DNA from: Exobasidium rhododendri
Taxonomy: Eukaryota > Basidiomycota > Exobasidiomycetes > Exobasidiales > Exobasidiaceae
Direction: 5' to 3'
Assembly (NCBI GenBank): GCA_026210745.1
Contig: CP110630.1
Span: 930,001-994,000 of the forward strand
DNA length: 64,000 bases
The notes beneath the pieces are model-generated. The model saw only the letters and a program-made list of their open reading frames with translations. It was not told the DNA's origin and searched no databases. This document shows, piece by piece, positions 22,025 through 35,374 of this stretch. A program made the position numbers and the translations under genes. Within the stretch, counting starts at the first letter, position 1, and each line of letters opens with the position of its first letter.

Positions 22025-22491
22025 CGTACTGCTGCCCAAGCTGTTTGCACAAGAGTAGAAAGGGCGGCGGCGGCAGGATACTATAGATTAATTGAGTACC
22101 TCGAAGGTTATCTAAATCAACTGTCCCTCTCTACACATGGCCTCCCAAAAAAAACAATCGAACGGATTTAGGCTAAATGTATAAGTGGAAAGCTTTGACT
22201 TCCTCGTGAACAGACGGTTCGTGACCAATCAAGACACAAGCAGGCATGCATGCATGATCATCAATATTAACAGCCAGGAAGCGACTTGGACAGCATCATG
22301 TAGAAAAGAATCAGACAGGGGAGAAGGAGAAAGAAGCAGGTGTTTACAACGAGCTGAGCGACGGACAGGAAGAGATACAGCGGTAAGGGTAGCACGAAGA
22401 GGATCATGGAAGAAGAAAAAGGGGGGGTGGGGGGTAGAAGGGGGCATTGCGAACATGCTTGAGTGAAAGAAGACAAGGGCGCACGATACTC
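22025..22491. other. intergenic region with G-rich run
   Basis: This 467-base gap lies upstream of the zinc-finger gene and downstream of the kinase gene. It contains a purine-rich segment with several G runs at about 22417-22445, which could form a G-quadruplex. No gene is supported. Confidence 0.4.
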
Positions 22492-24882
22492 CTAAGTGTT
22501 ACGATTGAAGATGCCATTCTTGCGCTTTGCCTCCTCCGACGACACTACCTTGACATGTGGATGATCTGATTTCTGACCTTTGCCATCACTGACAATGTGA
22601 GCGCACGTCTTGATACCTTTGAGCCAGTCGTCCCCCGTGTCATCGTCATCTTCGAACTCAGAGTGGTTCAGTGAATGAAGGCCAGAGTCCCCCTCGTGAA
22701 TGTGACTGGGCATAGTGACACCGGACTTTGCCGCACTTTGAGACGTCAGCTTGTCCAGTCCATCGATGCTGTTCGTTCTACTCATCACGGGAGTCCTGGT
22801 TAGAGGACTATCTGTTTCACTGAAACGTCTTCCACGCAGTAAGTCACCCAACGTGCAGCGAAGACTTGGTTCGACGGCCATCATCCGAGACAGAGCTGAT
22901 CTTGTCTCTCTAGGTAGAAGTCTGAAGATGCTATCTGCGGCACCAGAAGTGAAGGTCGTTTGAGAGGAGTTGGAAGCTATGCTGTCACTGCGTGTCGGTC
23001 GAGGTCGGCTCTGTTCAAAACCGCCTTCCGATTGATCAGGTGACGAAGTGATAGAATTCAGCGTACTGCTCCTAGAGTGATCAGCAGTACTTGCTGTACT
23101 TGCCATAGTCGCATGCCTCCTGTGGCTTGTGCTACCTTCGCCATTGTCTTCTGTGTCGGAAGAGATGGGTGAATGAGCGCGAGATCCCGCAAAGTGAGGC
23201 GTCATGTACCCGGCCTCGGAAGCAGTAGGAATCTTGGGGCTATCTAGGTCATCCGGTGAAGTCGTCTTCTGGACAGTGCTGGAGATTGGCGTACTCTGAA
23301 CGGCAGCAGAAGAAGCTTTTGAATTCATCGTTTCCGACCTTTCCGTCTTCTCTGGTGGAGAACACAATTCCGGATGAGAGTTGACGTACAGGCGAAAGCT
23401 GGGATCAGTCTTCAGGTCCGGCAACTTCCACGGGAATCTGCGGAGTATCATGCAGAGGAAGATGATCGCACAAGACCATACATCCGTCAGACGTGGATCG
23501 TACGTTTGCTGCGATAGTACCTCCGGTGCCAAATAAGGGTCAGACCCTACTACACCGGTGGCTACCACCTTGGACTTTCCGGGAGAGTGGAACACCGTTG
23601 CTGTACCGAAATCAATCAATTTGACGATATTGCTGGCGTTCATGACACAATTATCCAGCTTCAAGTCACGATGAGCAAGACCCATACTGTGCAGGTAGTC
23701 TACCCCATCCACAATCTGTCGAAAGACGCAATAAATCTCTTGTCGACACATCTTTCCACTCATGACGACACTAAATAGATCGTAAGGAGCGTACTCCATG
23801 ACTTCGTAGTAATGTCCATGATCACTGATAATGTCCAGCGTATTGATGACATTGATGTGATGCAGTGTAGATCCAATGCAAAACTCAGCAGTGACCTTCT
23901 TAGTATATTCCTTTTCCGATTCGCCTGCACGCCTTTGACGGAACTCCTTGACGGCAAACGTGGTGTGGTCCTTTGATCTCTTGATCAATCGCACCGTACC
24001 ACCGGCGCCTGATCCTAACACCTTTCCCCACTTTCCGTACTTTTTGGCCAAGTGTGCATGCTCTTCCCCAAGAGGCGGGGAGTCATGACCTCTTCGCTTG
24101 GTACCTCCCGGGGTCGAATGACCGGATCGAGTGCTGTGATCATCACTGTGGTGACCGATGTGACTGTGTAGAAACCTTCTCAAATCCACTAAAGGATTGT
24201 GGTGATCCTTCTTCTTGTGCTTGATGGAGCTAGCCGCACTACCCTTTTCATGTTCTGGAGTGGTGATACCGCTTGGCTCCGTGATAGGAGATTGATGGCC
24301 CGATTGTGTCAATCCACCTCCCATTGCTTCACTCATACGTCTAGTACCCAATTTTTGGAAAACAAATTGTGATGGTGTGCCAGACTGAGAGTCCAAGTTA
24401 TCTACCCCGCGCGCACTTGCTAGTCCAGATGCTCCAGGTCCCACTGCTTGGGCAGGACTATATGAATTGCCCAGGATACCAAGCGTGGACAACTTGGTGG
24501 GATTAGCGGCTGCAGAGGAAGGACGCTCTTGAGGAGTGGGGCTTGGAGCCCCTACATTTGTCAGCCTGGCCGTATGTGCAGCCTGACTTGCTCCCCCTAG
24601 CGACTCGGCGTTGGCCAATTCAGCTCCTCCTCCTGGAATCGGTGCTTTATTGGTGAGAAAGCCAGTCGACTTGACCACATCCGCTACCATATCTGTCTCT
24701 TCTGACGGGCTTTGCGGTGAGCTCTCTCGTGGTGTGACTACTTCATACCCCGGAGCTGCATCGTTCTCTCGAAGCTTCATGTTCCCTGTTTGAGTCGACA
24801 GATGGACTATGCTGTTATCATCACCCTTGCTTCCTGCATCATTGTTGGCGATGATCGGGTCCATAGGTCGAGACGACAGCAT
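22492..24882 (-). CDS. serine/threonine kinase, HAL4/SAT4-NPR1 family
   Basis: Single exon, 796 aa. A long Ser/Thr/Pro-rich N-terminal half is followed by a kinase domain from about residue 285: [17 protein letters not shown] (P-loop), FAVKEFRQ (VAIK lysine), [13 protein letters not shown] (His404-Arg405-Asp406), [10 protein letters not shown] (DFG), and [12 protein letters not shown]. The [10 protein letters not shown] block and the domain layout are those of fungal HAL4/SAT4/NPR1-type kinases, which control potassium and nutrient transporters at the plasma membrane. The kinase C-lobe is interrupted by a Ser-rich insert of about 170 residues before the final helix ([20 protein letters not shown]). 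Catalytic residues are intact. Which transporter it controls cannot be told. Confidence 0.9.
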   Translation of the reverse strand: MLSSRPMDPIIANNDAGSKGDDNSIVHLSTQTGNMKLRENDAAPGYEVVTPRESSPQSPSEETDMVADVVKSTGFLTNKAPIPGGGAELANAESLGGASQAAHTARLTNVGAPSPTPQERPSSAAANPTKLSTLGILGNSYSPAQAVGPGASGLASARGVDNLDSQSGTPSQFVFQKLGTRRMSEAMGGGLTQSGHQSPITEPSGITTPEHEKGSAASSIKHKKKDHHNPLVDLRRFLHSHIGHHSDDHSTRSGHSTPGGTKRRGHDSPPLGEEHAHLAKKYGKWGKVLGSGAGGTVRLIKRSKDHTTFAVKEFRQRRAGESEKEYTKKVTAEFCIGSTLHHINVINTLDIISDHGHYYEVMEYAPYDLFSVVMSGKMCRQEIYCVFRQIVDGVDYLHSMGLAHRDLKLDNCVMNASNIVKLIDFGTATVFHSPGKSKVVATGVVGSDPYLAPEVLSQQTYDPRLTDVWSCAIIFLCMILRRFPWKLPDLKTDPSFRLYVNSHPELCSPPEKTERSETMNSKASSAAVQSTPISSTVQKTTSPDDLDSPKIPTASEAGYMTPHFAGSRAHSPISSDTEDNGEGSTSHRRHATMASTASTADHSRSSTLNSITSSPDQSEGGFEQSRPRPTRSDSIASNSSQTTFTSGAADSIFRLLPRETRSALSRMMAVEPSLRCTLGDLLRGRRFSETDSPLTRTPVMSRTNSIDGLDKLTSQSAAKSGVTMPSHIHEGDSGLHSLNHSEFEDDDDTGDDWLKGIKTCAHIVSDGKGQKSDHPHVKVVSSEEAKRKNGIFNRNT

Positions 24883-25800
24883 GAGGACGTATCAATCGAG
24901 GGGAAATGAGATATAATGCCAGATGCCGACGTAAAGGTCGAGTTGGGATGAGCTGCAAGAAATTCGTCAACGCCTGTGAATGCTGATAGTCAGACACGAA
25001 GCTTGTAGGAACGAACCGATAGCACGGGAGCTTGGGTAAGACGGAAGGTGATATCGTCTATCGGGCTTTGAAATGTCAACGTGAGGTGTGGGTCAAGGGC
25101 GGATGAAGGCGTAACGGATGGACGATGGCGACGAAGAAGTGGACGTCTTTGCTTCGACGGATGCGCGCCCAGGTACAGGAGACTGAGGGAGGGGGAAAAG
25201 GAAAGTGTCAAAGATTGATTGAGTAGATATCTCTCCTTTGCGTATGGAGAAGAATGTCAAAGCCAGCATGTGCTAGGCTAGGTGCGTGCATCTGCATGCC
25301 TACTGTAGGAACTCCTTTCGGGCTCGCCGGCTTATGGACGGGCCCACATGGGCGATTACTAAGTGCGCTCGGACTTAGTCTTTATCACTGTAGGGAGCTT
25401 GTGCGCGCATACACCACCCCTTACCATTATTGTATCAAAGGGATAGTAATGACTATACAAGAATAAAACAAGATTCAGATTTTTCTTTTTTTTTAGATGA
25501 CGGACAAGGAGGACATGTCCTTTTCAGCCTGCACAAGTGAATGATCACAGATCTCGACCGGAACAAGGGCAAAGGGACGTGCTCGACCGAAGCATTGCCG
25601 CGAAGTAATGGCGAGAATGATTCTCTCTCATGTATGTGGTAAGCTTGGAGATCATCGCTGGAATCATCTGAAAGAATGGAGTGGGATGGCCATGACGGAA
25701 AACCTCAAAGGACTGCTTCAAGAGGTATCTTTATTGTAAAACATTCGAATGTACGATGAAGGCAAGCTTCACACATAATATAGAAACGTTGGGGACGGAC
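24883..25800. other. long intergenic region upstream of the HAL4-like kinase
   Basis: This 918-base gap holds the kinase promoter and the 3' end of TPP2. Short open frames at 24990-25211 and 25254-25466 have no recognisable content. A T run lies near 25483. No RNA gene is recognised. Confidence 0.4.
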
Positions 25801-28800
25801 TCAGAATCCTTCGTACTGACTTTCTTCGTCAAGGACACGATGCCGGTCATTGACAGCTGACCACAATTTCCAGCCAAGCTTCTGCAGCAGCTCCCTCTCT
25901 AGTGCTTGTGCCTGCTTCTTTTCTTTGATAGTCTCTGCTGTACCTGCACCCACGTCCTTGATCAACTTTCTAGCAGCTTGAAGAGCAGTACCAAGTCGAT
26001 TGTGAAGAATAGACCAGGTAATGTAGACGTTTGCAAATGCCTTGTCGTTAGAATCGACCAATCGACGGTATCTTTCAAAGGTCTCTTCAAACTCGGCACT
26101 CGCACTTCCTTCTTTTCGTAGAAGTAACGCTCTTGCCTTTCGATTCAATGCTAAGATGAGAGCCGACCTTGCTTTCTCCAAACGCTTGCCCTCTTCTTTC
26201 TCCTTGGAACTTGCTTCCGATGTTGGCTTCTTCTTGCTGCCGGTGTGAATGAGGATTTGATCTTCATCCACCTCTTTGTGAGCGAGAACAGCTTCACAAG
26301 CGACTAGCACTTCGTCGACCTTGGTCTTGTCTTCAGTCGAAAGAGACTCCAACTTACTTACCAGTACACCCAGGTCGTTGGGAAAGTCCTTCAACAATCG
26401 TGCCAAAAAGTCTGGCCTTTCCTTTTCTGGCAACTTCTTTACCAGACCCGTCATGAGATCTGCTACACTCTCTTCGCTCTTCTTCTCGCCATCCTCGTCC
26501 ATTGGTGCCTTTTTCACGGCAGGCGGGACAAGATATCGTAATTGCTGCTTATCGGTAGGACCAACAAAGCTGATCGTGCCCAGCAGCAGGTCGCCTGGCA
26601 CGGCTTCCTTGGGCAGCGCATCTCCCTCCAAATTTGTGTCCAAGCAGAGAATCTTTCTCTCGCCTGGAAATAGCTTCACTGCCTCGAAACCAGCTGACTT
26701 GCTACCGAATTGATCCATATGATCTTCATACAAATCCACCTTCTCCACTGGTTTACTCAACTTCTGATCGATTCTCAATGTCATGTTCTTCAGCTTGTCT
26801 AGCACGCTTACTTGGTCGTTCAACAGCTGCACCTGCACGACGAAAGATCCTTTCTCCAAGCCTTCAATCGCTTTGGGGTACACGTCGCCAAAGTACCGTC
26901 GCTTCTTTTGAATGTCGAAGAGTTGAAGGAGCATCGGTACTGCCGAATCATACAAGTGATTACTGAGAGGAAGAGACAGCGTGATATTGTTCTTTTCCTC
27001 CTTCAGCTCCAGTGCGTACGTCAGGATCAGCTCGTTCATTTGCCTTCCATTGGGGTGTACATCGCGAGCAGACGGTAGAGGTCGTAGCGTAGAATTATGA
27101 GGTCTCGCGAAACTTCTGCGTTGATCGAATGTTATTGTCGGCTTCAGTGTTTCGATACGTAGGTTGGACATACATTCCAATTTAGCGATCCCATCTCCTC
27201 CAATAATGGTCAATTCATCGCGGCCAGTGACTATTCTCGAGACGGTGATGCCGTGAAATTCAATGTCAGCTTCCAATGTAAAAGCACCCGCGTTGGTGAA
27301 GAATTGAGCCAAGCAGAGCTCCATCGTCATGCCGCCTTTGACCCTCATCTTTTTGCTGATAGGCTCGCCTTCATTCAGTGCCAAGACATAGGCATGCTCG
27401 GCGTCGGGTAGCCTTTGTTGAGGCTCAAGTTGAACAGTATGAACCCAACAACGGACGCTTGCACCGGGCACCTGATGCTTGGTGCTCTTTAATCGTAACT
27501 CAGCCCATGTCGCTCCTTCCGGCACGGCAATGAAACGACGATCGACCTTGCCCTTTGACAGTTGCAATGATGGCAACTCGAAAGTAGGTCCATCTAGAAG
27601 AACAGGCTTGGCTACAGTGACAGGCACGTCGAACAACTTGCGACCCGGCGTGTCTGAATCGTACCCTGAAATGGTAGCAGAGTGAAGACCAGGAGGCAGC
27701 TGTGTGGCATCAACGCGTACTTCGAATGTCCTGCCATTTCCACCAAGGAAAAGATACTGAGGCGTCTTTATCCAAGGCTCGCTGGCGATCAAGGTGACTG
27801 GAAGCTGAAGATCGTACGCCCGTTCCGTCTCCCCGATTGTTTTAAAGGTAGGTTGCACAGTGACATTGTACTGATTCAATCGATAGGCGCTCTGTTTTTC
27901 ACGTATGTAGATGCCCCTCTCTGTTGTCCCCGCTCGACCTGGCACTTTGCCTGGTGGAATGACCGACACGCGGAATTCTGCATCTTGATCAGGTCTGTCC
28001 TTGTGAGCTACAAGGTAATCCCATGCTTTGTCGACTTGGATGAACGGAACACTCATGTCATCGTTGACGTCTTTGGCAGTTGCACGAATCGCCTTGTAAA
28101 CCCGTGCGGCAGTGATGGGGATCTCTTCCTTCTTCATGCCCGAGAGCAGCAACGCAATGGCACCACACGCATTTGGTGACGACATCGAGGTACCATTCGC
28201 CAGCATGGTCGCCTGTAGACAGTAACGTGGAATAGAGGTAACGGCAGCTCCAGGGGCATACACATCGACACCTTTACTTCCATCAGCAGAGGGACCGCGA
28301 CTGCACCACGTCGTTACGGAAGAAGGGACATTCTCCTCAACAAGAGCATATTCCGCCTCTTGCATCGCCCCGGCATCGACGTACGCTCCTATGCTCAAGA
28401 CTCCAGTCGTTGTACCACCTGGTTGCCCGACTGTACTGATAGCAGGTCCATTGTTACCTGCACTTGAGATGAAGAGTATGTCCTTCTTTCTTACGACGTA
28501 ATCGCGAAGTGTTTCGGCAAATGCTCCCTTGTCTTCGACACCAAAAGCTCCACTTTCTCCAAAGGACATGTTGGCGATATCGCAATCTGAGGCAATCAAT
28601 GCTTGCGCTGCCCTGAGAAGAGCCTGCTGGGTTTCCATGCTGCCCCTATAGGAGTAAGGGGAAAGGGAGGACCTTGTCAGACAAACCTCATCGCAGAAAG
28701 GTATAGCCTCCGCCAACACTTACAGCCTCGTGTCGCCGATCTTCATCGAGATGATTTCGCACCCCTTGCTTACACCGCTCTTGACCTGATCGTCCTCTCG

Positions 28801-29868
28801 GTTGGCTCCCACAATACCAGCCACATGTGTAGCATGACTGCCAGAGGTCACGACCAAGGACAATGCCACTGCATTTCCCTTGGGCGACTTGTAAGCCTGC
28901 TCGATATCGATATCGTCGGTGAGCACGTTTACGCTATACGTGAGCAGATCTACTTCGCCAAATTGAGCATGTTGCTGCTCAAATCGAAAGTCGGCAAGAG
29001 CGGGTGACTTGGTCATGTCTACTGTTGCATCCTTGAGAAGCAAAGTCTGATCACTAGGTAGGCCCTTGGCAGGGTCCCAATTGTCGCCTTCTGCTCCTCC
29101 CACAACTACACGGTAATGATCACCATCGTGAAAGACGACAGCTTCAATGATTGGTCCAGGATCAGCATATGCGCCGGCAAGATCCTTCAATAGTGACAAT
29201 TGAACCTTCAGCTCTTCGATTTGCTTCGCTTTTTCAGCACTCTTATCTGAAGCCTGCTCGACTCCACCCTTGCCTGCTTCTTCTCCATTGGCTTCCCCAG
29301 TCTCGACACCTTTCGGCACCGTCAAGGAAGACAGCCGAGACTGTACGCTGTCTACAAGCTTACTATTCTCTACGTCGAATTGAGCTTTCCTCTCCGCCTT
29401 TCGACGCTTGATCAGATCACCTGGCCACAGCTTGTAGGCTGCTTGTGAGCCAATGAGCCACTTGCCTGAGGGATTCTTCAGCGATGAAGACAGTAGAAGC
29501 TTACGTTGCGTTCCGGGAGATATGAGCACAATTTTCTTCGATTCCGCCTCAGCAGGCTTGACCTCAGTCAAGCTGATGTCACCAGAGCCAGCTATTTCCA
29601 TGAGGAAATTTGACGGTTTAGAGTGTTTCCCAGCATTTACTACAAGAATTGCCTACTCACTACAGTCGATGACGTCTACCATCTTGCCCTTACCATCGAG
29701 TCCGATGGCCGCTGGGTCAACACCTGTGTCAAGGATGGCTACCCGTACACCTGTGCCATCGTACTCTGGATACTTCTTCACAAAGGAAAGTGCCTGGGTC
29801 GTCTCTTTCGGTAAGAGTCCGTTGGTGGGAAAGGGTGACATTGGCGGTAATGATCGGGCTGCAGGCAT
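25801..29868 (-). CDS. TPP2: tripeptidyl peptidase II
   Basis: Three exons: 29868-29661, 29591-28724, 28645-25801; 1306 aa, the usual size of this giant subtilisin. It removes tripeptides from peptides released by the proteasome, in very large cytosolic spindle-shaped assemblies. Catalytic triad: Asp47 in [10 protein letters not shown], His325 in [12 protein letters not shown], Ser512 in [12 protein letters not shown]; the oxyanion Asn lies in [11 protein letters not shown]. The insertion between Asp and His is the family hallmark. Splicing restores DCTGSGD and [16 protein letters not shown]. The long C-terminal half ([12 protein letters not shown] and similar) is the TPP2 oligomerisation region. 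No signal peptide. It diverges from the DCAF11-like gene. Confidence 0.95.
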
Positions 29869-30385
29869 GCTTGGTGATGTTTGCGACGTAAAAATTCGTG
29901 GCGACTCAATAGATGATACGTTAGACGTATGAAGTATACGTCTCGGCGCGGGGTGGGGTGGATAAATGCGTGTTACTACAATGGGAGACGTATTGCGACC
30001 AATGGAAGTGAAAAGAAACTGGTAGAAAAGAAGATGATGACGACTAAGCTACTCATTCGCTCCTCCTGACACCCACAGCGCTACACTCACCCTCCTACTG
30101 ATCATTCCAGACTGCTTCGACAAGCAGCTAAGGACAAATCTGACCGTTCAAGCCCCGTAGAGCAGCAGACTTAGTTGAAGACAGAAGAGGTATTAAGGCT
30201 AGGAACGGCATCATTAGATGTCATCGGGGGCATCCCCATTTTAACCGACGTGATTCAAGCACACTCGCGCACGGACGCGGGAATGGCCAAGTGTCTTAGT
30301 AAGGTAAGCCTCGCAGTGGCATCCAACATCATCATAGCGATTGCGTTCACAAGCACAAGGCCGTGTCGACCAGGTGTAGATCAGT
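29869..30385. promoter_or_regulatory. divergent promoter region, TPP2 / DCAF11-like
   Basis: This 517-base gap separates two start codons. Both partners are linked to protein turnover (peptidase and probable ubiquitin-ligase adaptor), so shared control is possible but only inferred. A plus-strand open frame at 30175-30513 overlaps the start and shows no motif. Confidence 0.35.
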
Positions 30386-33349
30386 ATGTCTACGTCAGAG
30401 CAAGAAGCGAACGAGGGAGGATCTCAAGAACTTCAAGACCGTCGAAGAGTCATAGAGGAGTTAGAAGTAATGATGGGGGAGCTGGAGGAAGAGAGCGACC
30501 AAGAGGGCAATGATGACGATCCCAGAGTAGATTGGCTCATGAATCCGGTTTCTGGAGAAGGCGATGCTATGCAGGATGGTCTGTGGGTCGATGAAGAAGA
30601 GGACGACGATGAGGACGACGATGAATTTTACGGCGATGAGGAATACATTGATGAGGATGAGTGAGCATATCTCGGATGTCTTATGATAGCGAGAAAGGGA
30701 AGGTAGGGCTGATTGAATGCTCTTGCATCCTCTTCTTTCTTCCTCTCTCTCTTTGCGCATCAGCGACGAGATCTACGTGGAAGGCGATGAAGCCGAAGAA
30801 GGAGAGGAGGACGAGGATGATGAGGGAGAAGTGATAGATCTTCAAAGTGAGCTCGCCACGCAAGCTGCTCATCTTCACTTTTGCTCACAACGCTGATCCT
30901 GTTCCATCTGACATTGCAGCAATATTCCGCGCCGCAACGCAAGGTGTCACCGAGGGCACAGATGGCGAGGAGGCGTCAAGGACAGCCAGAGCTCTCAACG
31001 GGATCGGACTGGAAGGTCTGCGAAGACTGATTAGTACAGGACGACTACAAATCAGAACCGTAGGAGAAGATGATGATGAAGAGGAAGACGACGTGAGTAT
31101 GAGCAGAACTTTGTCTGAAAGCTTGCATTTATCTTACGTACCCGCCCTTCAGGACGGTACTCTCTACACCGGCGGACCCAACAGACGTGGACCTACGAGA
31201 ATGTCTGAATTCTGGGAGCCGATCAAGGAACCAATCCGGGCTGGAAAAGAGATACTTAATGGAGGCGAATTTGGCAGACCGGCATCACGACCAGATTCAG
31301 CACCAAAAAGCTGCTTTGCCCCCTCTCGAAATTTGGCGGACACAATAGCGAAAAGGAGGAAAGCTTTGCGTAGGATCGAAAAGCACGAATTATCTGTCAG
31401 TGCTCGATGGCTTTCCTGTCGATATTGGTCATGCTGATCGTACTCCTCCTTTGTTGCCCCCCACAGAATTACATTCCCAACACGAACGGTACAGAAGTAG
31501 CCAGGTATCCTACGAGAAGTTATTGTGGCCAGTACTCGGAAGGTGAGATTAATCGCTGTGAGGGGGCAGAAGATCAGGTAGACGTCCAGGGGCACTGACC
31601 TTCCCTGCGACTCGCAGACTCCTCCTTCTTCTACACCTGCACACAGGACTTTCGAGTGCACATGTACGATACAACAGCGAATCCGTACAAGCGGGTTCAT
31701 CGCTACGAGGACACGCCAAGGTTCTCTCGCTCGCGGTACTATGCATCGGCCAGCACTACGCATCTGACTTCGCTCAAGTCAATTAAAACGATCCAGGGGA
31801 GACAGGGTAGCTGGACAATCACAGGTGCGTGGCGGTTAATCATGACAATTCATCGGAGAAAGAGGGCTTTGCTGATCCTGTGCAAATGATCCTTCTCCCC
31901 CCCCCCTCCCCCCACACCCCGACAGACGCCAACCTTTCGCCTGACAACCAGTGGATGATCTACTCGTCCATCACACCGTATGTCTATTTGGTACCTACAC
32001 GACAAGAAGTGGAATCTGGTGGAACTACACAAAACGACAATCAGGTCATGTTGGATTTCAGCAACCAAGGCAGCGATGATGCAGGGGTGAGATGGCGAAG
32101 CGGGGTGAGGAAGGGAAGGAGTAAGAGACGACACTGGCGAATGCCTTGACTGAATCATTGGGATTTTTTTTTCCTCTCCTTCCTCAGATCTGGTCCATTC
32201 GATTCTCTGGCGATTCGAGGGAGATCGTAGCAGGAGCACACTTTGGAGATATTTACGTATACGACATCGAAGCTCGTAGGAGGGTGTTGAAGGTGGAAGG
32301 ACATACAGATGATGTGAATGGAGTTGCCTTTGCTGATTCGGCCAGTAGTCACGTCCTCATTAGTGGGAGTGATGATACCTTTGTCAAGATCTGGGACCGA
32401 AGATCGTTGTCGTCTGGTAAGCCAGCTGGAGTCTTGCCGGGTCACACGGAAGGGATCACCTTTGTCGCTCCCAAAGGAGATGGACGATATTGCATCTCCA
32501 ATGGAAAAGACCAAAGCACGAAGCTGTGGGATCTTCGAAAACTAGTCGAGAGCGATGTTTTCGATCGCTCCGAAAAGCTTGACTACGGAAACAAGAATTT
32601 CGATTATAGGAACATGACTTATTCAAAGCCGCGATACAATAGCCATCCAGATGATTGTTCGGTCATGACGTATCGTGGTCACGCTGTGTTGCGAACGTTG
32701 ATTCGATGTCACTTCAGTCCCTTGGCTACCACCGGGCAGCAGTATATCTATTCTGGCTCAGCGGATGGTCGTATCCATGTAAGTGTGTGTGGCGTGACGG
32801 CGAGAGAGAGTGTGACCAGAGGCGGAGAGATGTTCGAGCAGCTCAACTAAACAACATCCTCTCATCTCTTGTCTCTACATCAGATTTGGTCTTTAGATGG
32901 ACGAATAGTGCAGGTCTTGGACCGTTCAAAGGTCGTGCCTTTGTGTAGTCCCGGGAGTACACAGGCTTCCGATCCCTCTGAAGGAATTGCGGCATCTCCG
33001 ATTGCGTCGTCAGCCTCTCAAGGAAGAGCAGAGGCGGAGGCATCTCGCTACGGTCGTTCACACATGTGGAATCAGAGAGCGTCCGAAGTGTGCACTGTCA
33101 GAGACGTCAGCTGGCACAGCTCAGAACCATCGATCATGAGCACTGCTTGGGATGGACCTGATGGCCAGCATGGTAGTATCGCAAAGCATGTGAGTTCTTC
33201 GTGTATGGTAGAAGTAGGGCAAATGTACCTCCCAGCACTGATGCGCGGTGATCTGTGCCTTTCTCTACCAGGAATGGAAAGGGTACGGCAAGAATGGCCT
33301 GTCACTTGAAGACGCCATCGAGAAATCGATTGCAGAGGCCGCTCGTTGA
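30386..33349 (+). CDS. WD40 protein, DCAF11/WDR23-like
   Basis: Ten exons: 30386-30660, 30764-30846, 30920-31092, 31153-31395, 31467-31542, 31618-31824, 31926-32086, 32188-32778, 32884-33189, 33272-33349; 730 aa, every join in phase. An acidic N-terminus leads to family blocks: RSYCGQYSEDSSFFYTCTQD, LSPDNQWMIYSS, IWSIRFSGDSREIVAGAHFG, and WD repeats EGHTDDVNGVAFAD...VKIWDRRSL and PGHTEGITFV...TKLWDLRKL. The WDRR and WDLR motifs are DDB1-contacting WDxR boxes, so it is probably a substrate receptor of a CUL4-DDB1 ubiquitin ligase. The last repeat starts IWSLDGRIV and the C-terminus is EDAIEKSIAEAAR. The relation to human WDR23 (stress-factor turnover) is family knowledge, not shown here. Confidence 0.87.
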
Positions 33350-33699
33350 ATACCTTTCCTGCTGCACTCTCTATATGAATACGACCTGCAGTGCTCCTGC
33401 TGCACACCACCATCAAGACGCCCGCTCACTCTCTCACAATCCGCATCCAGATTCACACACGTACAAAGATCCATTGCTCCATACTTCTTACACACTTTCT
33501 TTAATTCTTTGCTCATCTCTCCGTCTGTCTCTAATAGCTCTTTGCAGTCAGCAATGGCAACCTAAAAACGCCGAGTCGACTTGTAGTGTGTGAAGACAAA
33601 AGAGAAGGTGGCTTTTGCTCAAGAAGAAGTCTGTGTGAATTCTTACTCGTGCCGTGTGGGCGAAGGACGGCCGGTCGCATCTCTTCCGTCCTTCTTCGG
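33350..33699. other. convergent 3' intergenic region
   Basis: This 350-base gap lies between the stop codons of the DCAF11-like gene and SHY1. No gene or RNA is recognised. Confidence 0.4.
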
Positions 33700-35133
33700 T
33701 CATCTGCCCCTACGAATGAGGACGGCAAACATCACGCTGGTAGCTGCAGAGAGTGAGAACCTGCCAGGAGCAAGGAAGTCACAGGGTGTCACTATCGCTT
33801 GGACTTGCTTCGCTCTTTGATCAACCAGAAAACTCACCATGTCGCAGCATAGACGGCGTGTTGGTTCCTCAATTCGACCGTTGCTGCTCTTCCAATCGGC
33901 AGTCCTTTCTGGAAATACCTAGCTGCGTCTGCTGCTGTACCCTCTGCATAATCGGTAACATTCGAATTCAATGTCAGTGAGAATGAGCGCGAGATCCTCA
34001 GCCAGTCACCTCCCCCCCTGTGACATCTCCATGCTCACCAAAGATCTCTTCGAGGTATACCGGTAGGATCTGCCTCTCTGATCGTTCCAGACCCAGTAAT
34101 TCTTTCACACTTCGTCCTACTCCAGCAGATGGTGTATAGGTATCTTCCTCTTCTTCGCTCCTGCCACGAGAAAAGTATTGGACCATCTCGGACACGTCCG
34201 CGAAGAACCAGGTGTGTTTCAACGCATTGTTGGTTGGAGTAAAAGAGTTGCGTTCCTTTGGCCTTGGAAGAAGGACCAGGTGAGTATCTGAGCTGCCAAA
34301 GGATGCATCGAATGCAGACTGAAGAAGAGATTCGATACGTGAGCTTGAGTTCTTGTCTCAGCACTTTGAAAAATACTCACGTCCATCAAACGCCAGGTGG
34401 TGGGGTCACCTTTGAAATTGATGATCTTGCTTACGGGAATAAAGCCTCGGTCGACGATCACCTGTCCGCCGCCGACGCTCCTTTCCAAAGGCTGCACTAT
34501 GTGGTAGCCCATTTCACCTTCTCTCACCCGAGGCCCTAGGAAGATCATATTCCCCGGTGTCGGGCTTGGAAATCTACCTGAAATCGAAAAGAGGCGATTG
34601 GTGTAATTTGAAAGCAGCATATCAAGACTAATTCGTGTCACGCAGACAAATGATGAATATGGTGAGCTCATACCATGAAAAGTAGAGGCAAGACAAGCTT
34701 GTAGGACCACTCACTCGATGTTCTTGGGAAGACTTAGAGGCTCCTTCTTTAGCTTACTTTCCAACTCGTCGATCAATTCCAGCTTCCACTGCAGTCGCTG
34801 AATTTGCCAGCATCCTAGACCAAACGTAAAGACCGGCATGAATGCAAGCAGAAGAACTATAGGCCGCTGAAACCACCTAGGTGGTTGACGAGGTCTCCTG
34901 TCTGCATCTTCGTCCTCTCCTTCTTGCCCGAAAGCGGCTCTAGTAGAAGTGTGTCTTACGAGAAGGTCTTGATTTGGTAAGCGGCATTGACGAGAAATTG
35001 GAAAATGCTGCTTCTTCTGCGCCCAGATCTCCGTGTGGCGAGCAGAGCTGAGGGACCGCGTCTGACCGAAGAGGGAGACTACGTTGATACTGTTACGTGC
35101 AGCGGCAAGTACAGCTATGCTGCTGCGAAACAT
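33700..35133 (-). CDS. SHY1: cytochrome c oxidase assembly protein SHY1/SURF1
   Basis: Five exons: 35133-34715, 34627-34381, 34318-34039, 33943-33838, 33760-33700; 370 aa. SURF1 is a two-helix inner mitochondrial membrane protein that helps insert heme a into Cox1. The presequence [19 protein letters not shown] is followed by helix 1 [20 protein letters not shown] and the family [17 protein letters not shown]. Later exons give [50 protein letters not shown], and [20 protein letters not shown]. The second helix ends the protein ([19 protein letters not shown]). All joins are GT-AG and in phase. The upstream open frame lacks ATG, which fixes the start. It diverges from the small gene at 35375. 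Confidence 0.93.
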
Positions 35134-35374
35134 GATCAGATCACTTCTTGGGAGAAAAGAAAGATCCCCCTCCCAATCACCACCACCATTCAACGCGACT
35201 ACAAATTTGCAGCCATTTTGTTTTGTTAAATTTCAGCCTTGGCCCGTGCGCGAGGGGCGCTATAGGACGGTGAGAATGATTGAGGATCGCCGGCCATTCA
35301 TTTGTATTGCCTCACGGCTTGAGCGTGGGCAGGTACGCCCTTCCCTTTGCTTTCCGTCAACGATCTACTGGAGA

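Noticed and set aside
22267-22476. Hydrophobic open frames at the G-rich stretch near 22.3 kb
   Set aside because: They arise from low-complexity C/T sequence on the minus strand and show no splice sites or family motif.
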